DNA of 7,226 nt from Cyclobacteriaceae bacterium (GTDB lineage: Bacteria > Bacteroidota > Bacteroidia > Cytophagales > Cyclobacteriaceae): NCBI GenBank assembly GCA_025455225.1, contig JALOMY010000147.1, forward strand, positions 1 to 7,226, given 5' to 3'. Position numbers and translations under genes: made by a program. The notes under the pieces are model-generated. The model made no database searches, had not been told where the DNA came from, and worked only from the letters and a program-made list of their open reading frames with translations. Below, one piece after another: positions 6,278 to 7,226 of the stretch. Positions within the stretch are counted from its first letter, which is position 1. Each line of letters opens with the position of its first letter.

Positions 6278-7226
6278 ATGCAATTAAATATTGACGCAGT
6301 AAAAGAAAACACATTCGATGCCATTGTGGTAGGCACAGGTATCAGTGGTGGCTGGGCCGCAAAAGAGTTGTGTGAAAAAGGATTAAAAACATTGGTGCTT
6401 GAACGTGGCCGGATGGTTGAGCATCCGAAATACCCTACCGCCACAAAAGATATTTGGGAATTTCCACATGGCGATCGTCCCACGGCTGAGGACCTGCGTC
6501 AGCAAGGCGTACAAAACCGAACCGGTTATACCATCCGGCAATCTACCAAACATTGGTTTGTAAACGACCTGGAAAACCCATACAGTGAAAAAGAAGGAAA
6601 GCGATTCGATTGGATGCGCGGATACCATGTGGGTGGACGCTCGATTATGTGGGGAAGGCAAAGTTACCGGTGGAGTGATATGGATTTTGAAGCGAACCTG
6701 AAAGATGGTATCGCCATCGACTGGCCGGTTCGGTACAAAGAAATTGAACCATGGTACGACTATGTTGAAACCTTTGCAGGAATAAGCGGACAAGCTGAGG
6801 GATTATCCATTCTTCCCGACAGCAAATTCATTCAGCCCATGGAAATGAACTGCGTTGAGAAGGAGTTGAAAAAATCCATGCAGGAAAAATTCGGGCGCCT
6901 GTTAACCATTGGCCGAGTAGCAAACCTGGCAGGCACTCTTGCACATGATTTAAGTCCGCAGCGCGGAACCTGCAAGTTCCGTAACCTCTGCAGCCGCGGT
7001 TGTCCGTACGGTGCTTATTTCAGTTCAAACGCTTCCACGCTTCCGGCCGCAGAAAAAACCGGCAACATGACCCTTCGTGCCAACTCCATTGTATATGAAT
7101 TGATTTATGATGAGCAAAAGGGAAAAGCCACCGGGGTAAAAGTACTTGATGCCGAAACCGGTGAACATGTTGAATTTTACGCACGCATTATTTTCTTATG
7201 CGCTTCAACCATGGGCTCAACGTTTA
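6278..7226 (+). CDS. GMC-family FAD-dependent oxidoreductase, 3' end cut by window edge
   Basis: Partial; 316 codons are visible and the frame is open to the edge. GMC enzymes oxidise alcohols or sugars with FAD. The N-terminus has the Rossmann dinucleotide motif AIVVGTGISGGWAAKEL (15-31; Gly19, Gly21, Gly24) and the ribose-binding Glu42 in LVLERG. The GMC signature follows at 116-126 (YHVGGRSIMWG). A cysteine group, Cys232, Cys238 and Cys242, lies in GTCKFRNLCSRGCPYGAYF and resembles the region that carries an Fe-S cluster in some membrane-associated sugar dehydrogenases of this family. The catalytic His/Asn pair near the C-terminus is outside the window. No signal peptide is seen at this N-terminus. 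Many Bacteroidota homologues are annotated with gluconate 2-dehydrogenase or glucose-methanol-choline names, but the substrate here is unknown. It is divergent from the amylase operon with a 176-nt gap; a functional link to glucan metabolism is unproven. The start at 6278 fits the family's usual short lead before the FAD motif. Confidence 0.92.
   Translation, partial: MQLNIDAVKENTFDAIVVGTGISGGWAAKELCEKGLKTLVLERGRMVEHPKYPTATKDIWEFPHGDRPTAEDLRQQGVQNRTGYTIRQSTKHWFVNDLENPYSEKEGKRFDWMRGYHVGGRSIMWGRQSYRWSDMDFEANLKDGIAIDWPVRYKEIEPWYDYVETFAGISGQAEGLSILPDSKFIQPMEMNCVEKELKKSMQEKFGRLLTIGRVANLAGTLAHDLSPQRGTCKFRNLCSRGCPYGAYFSSNASTLPAAEKTGNMTLRANSIVYELIYDEQKGKATGVKVLDAETGEHVEFYARIIFLCASTMGSTF

Noticed and set aside
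6383..6793. A 136-codon minus-strand open frame opposite the GMC oxidoreductase gene
   Set aside because: It is antisense to a clear FAD/GMC coding region and shows no recognisable domain; it is best explained as a shadow frame.
1..7226. CRISPR arrays, tRNA or rRNA genes, insertion sequences and phage genes
   Set aside because: No regularly spaced repeats, RNA gene signatures, transposase-like proteins or terminal inverted repeats were seen; nearly all of the window is metabolic coding sequence.

Overview
The window looks like a chromosomal carbohydrate-metabolism locus from a member of the Bacteroidota, possibly Cytophagales. This rests on moderate GC by eye, starts without Shine-Dalgarno sequences, a possible TTG/TAnnTTTG-type promoter, a lipoprotein signal peptide, and protein sequences that read like Bacteroidota family members. 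No database search was possible, so the taxonomy is inference.

Layout: three genes run on the minus strand as a probable operon. In transcription order they are a lipoprotein GH13 alpha-amylase (6101 to 4305), glgE maltosyltransferase (4269 to 2302), and a treS-maltokinase fusion (2300 to beyond the left edge; 766 codons visible). The gaps are 35 nt and 1 nt. On the plus strand, a GMC-family flavin oxidoreductase starts at 6278 and runs off the right edge (316 codons visible). The 176-nt divergent region between 6101 and 6278 holds a near-perfect 16-bp palindrome of LacI-family operator type. It sits in the spacer of a candidate promoter for the minus-strand operon. The region also holds a nested inverted repeat and short CCGGAA repeats.

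How the genes work together: in the established GlgE pathway, TreS isomerises trehalose to maltose, maltokinase makes maltose 1-phosphate, and GlgE transfers maltosyl units to alpha-1,4-glucan. The amylase could release maltose or maltodextrin from glucan outside the cytoplasm.

The main surprise is in the TreS domain. The family's catalytic nucleophile Asp (usual motif GFRLDA.PY) is Pro at residue 208 (GFRLPSIPF). The neighbouring Tyr is Phe, and the usual SPDRNAGFS motif reads SMNLNAGFS. The surrounding fold, the acid/base Glu and the third carboxylate are intact, and the reading frame is open. The TreS half may therefore be a pseudoenzyme scaffold for maltokinase. That would make this a GlgE route fed by maltose, possibly from the amylase, rather than by trehalose. 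The catalytic residues of GlgE and the amylase are all present.
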